A stretch of DNA of 64,000 nucleotides from Bradyrhizobium manausense (lineage in GTDB: Bacteria; Pseudomonadota; Alphaproteobacteria; Rhizobiales; Xanthobacteraceae). The first letter of the stretch is position 1. Each line of letters begins with the position of its first letter. The stretch spans positions 310,001 through 374,000 of the forward strand of contig NZ_JAFCKB010000001.1 of the NCBI RefSeq assembly GCF_018130615.1, given 5' to 3'. Positions 63,354-64,000 of the stretch are shown piece after piece. Made by a program: the position numbers and the translations under genes. The notes under the pieces are model-generated. The model was given only the letters and a program-made list of their open reading frames with translations. It did no database searches and was not told the origin of the DNA.

Positions 63354-64000
63354 ACGCGTCTCCTGACAGCGCAAGGAAGCCGCTCGACGCATTGATCGGG
63401 CGGCTGTCGGCGCTGCATCAGAAGCGCATCGATCTCGGGCTCGAGCGCATGCACCGCCTGCTCGAACGGCTCGGTCACCCCGAACGCAAGCTGCCGCCGG
63501 TGATCCATGTCGCCGGCACCAATGGCAAGGGCTCGACGGTGGCCTATCTGCGCGCGACGCTGGAAGCAGCTGGCCTGCGCGTCCACGCCTACACCTCGCC
63601 CTATCTCGTCCGCATCAACGAATGCTTTCGTCTCGGCCGCGTCGGTGGCGGCGTGCTCGTCAGTGATGATGAATTGCGCGCGGCTCTGGAAGAAGTCGAG
63701 CGCGTCAATGCGGGCGAGCCTGCGACTGTGTTCGAGCTCAAGACTGCCGCCGCGTTCCTGTTGTTCGCGCAAAATCCTGCCGATGCGGTGTTGCTCGAAG
63801 TCGGCCTCGGCGGCCGGCTCGATTCGACCAATGTGGTCGATGCGCCCGCGGCCTGCGTGATCGCGCCTGTCAGCATGGATCACACGGATTTCCTCGGCGA
63901 TACCCTGGCGTCGATTGCGGGCGAGAAGGCCGCGATCATCAAGCACGGCGTGCCCGTGATTTGCGCCGAGCAGACCCCGGACGCGATGGCTGTGATCGAA
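63350..64000 (+). CDS. folC: Folylpolyglutamate synthase / dihydrofolate synthase (partial, 5' part)
   Basis: The first 217 residues of FolC, cut by the window end. Start GTG at 63350 overlaps the accD stop (GTGA). The Mur-ligase-type P-loop is [20 protein letters not shown], followed by [11 protein letters not shown] and [17 protein letters not shown], all diagnostic. The enzyme adds glutamate to dihydropteroate and folates. accD-folC is a conserved pair. Confidence 0.95.
   Translation, partial: MNASPDSARKPLDALIGRLSALHQKRIDLGLERMHRLLERLGHPERKLPPVIHVAGTNGKGSTVAYLRATLEAAGLRVHAYTSPYLVRINECFRLGRVGGGVLVSDDELRAALEEVERVNAGEPATVFELKTAAAFLLFAQNPADAVLLEVGLGGRLDSTNVVDAPAACVIAPVSMDHTDFLGDTLASIAGEKAAIIKHGVPVICAEQTPDAMAVIE

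Overview
The window is high-GC alphaproteobacterial chromosome, almost certainly from the genus Bradyrhizobium or a very close relative. Evidence: the infC/rpmI/rplT/pheS/pheT group, the lptC-lptA-lptB-rpoN-hpf-ptsN block, the aroA-cmk-rpsA-sppA-ihfB-lapA-trpFBA-accD-folC block, an Hsp20 gene with a ROSE-like leader, and the many interspersed palindromic repeats typical of Bradyrhizobiaceae. No prophage, transposase or CRISPR array was seen. Most of the window is core genome; 34.5-40.9 kb looks accessory.

Layout. 0-3.5 kb: a YiiX-type cysteine hydrolase, a Tat-exported amine oxidase and a TSUP permease. 3.5-10.3 kb: the translation cluster on the minus strand (infC with an ATT start, rpmI, rplT, pheS, pheT), split by two small secreted-protein genes on the other strand and by a DUF559 nuclease gene between pheS and pheT. 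10.5-15 kb: alpha/beta hydrolase, NTF2-like protein, thioesterase-like protein, queG and a GST. 15-22.3 kb: uppP, a DprE1/DprE2-like epimerase pair, an NDUFA9-like protein, tRNA-Leu(CAG), an MFS carrier and a HAD-UbiA prenyltransferase; the last three enzymes resemble the pathway to polyprenyl-phosphate arabinose. 22.4-29 kb: rnd, lptCAB, rpoN, hpf, ptsN. 29.3-34.4 kb: a small secreted protein, then a TetR regulator divergent from an SDR / saccharopine-dehydrogenase-like / acyl-CoA ligase operon with two perfect palindromic operators between them.

34.5-40.9 kb: accessory block (AraC regulator, small membrane protein, quinone-oxidoreductase-like enzyme, nitroreductase, sterol-desaturase-like enzyme, MFS carrier) with a gene fragment and short tandem repeats. 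41-44.3 kb: a soluble winged-helix/TPR regulator divergent from a 1-Cys peroxiredoxin, and the hsp20-DUF1150 pair. 44.5-48.9 kb: the ugpBAEC glycerol-3-phosphate importer with a Pho-box-like site. 49-52.5 kb: CaiB-type CoA transferase, divergent ohr/ohrR, a GIY-YIG protein, tRNA-Ala(GGC) and a FYDLN-acid protein. 52.7-64 kb: aroA, cmk, rpsA, sppA, ihfB, lapA-like, trpF, trpB, a second DUF559 gene, trpA, accD and the start of folC.

The most interesting signal is that two DUF559 (Vsr/PD-(D/E)XK-like) nuclease genes each sit inside a normally contiguous essential or biosynthetic gene pair (pheS|pheT and trpB|trpA), and each is bracketed by near-identical REP-type palindromes in inverted orientation. 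The repeats differ between the two loci, but the architecture is the same, which suggests a small mobile or selfish nuclease cassette.
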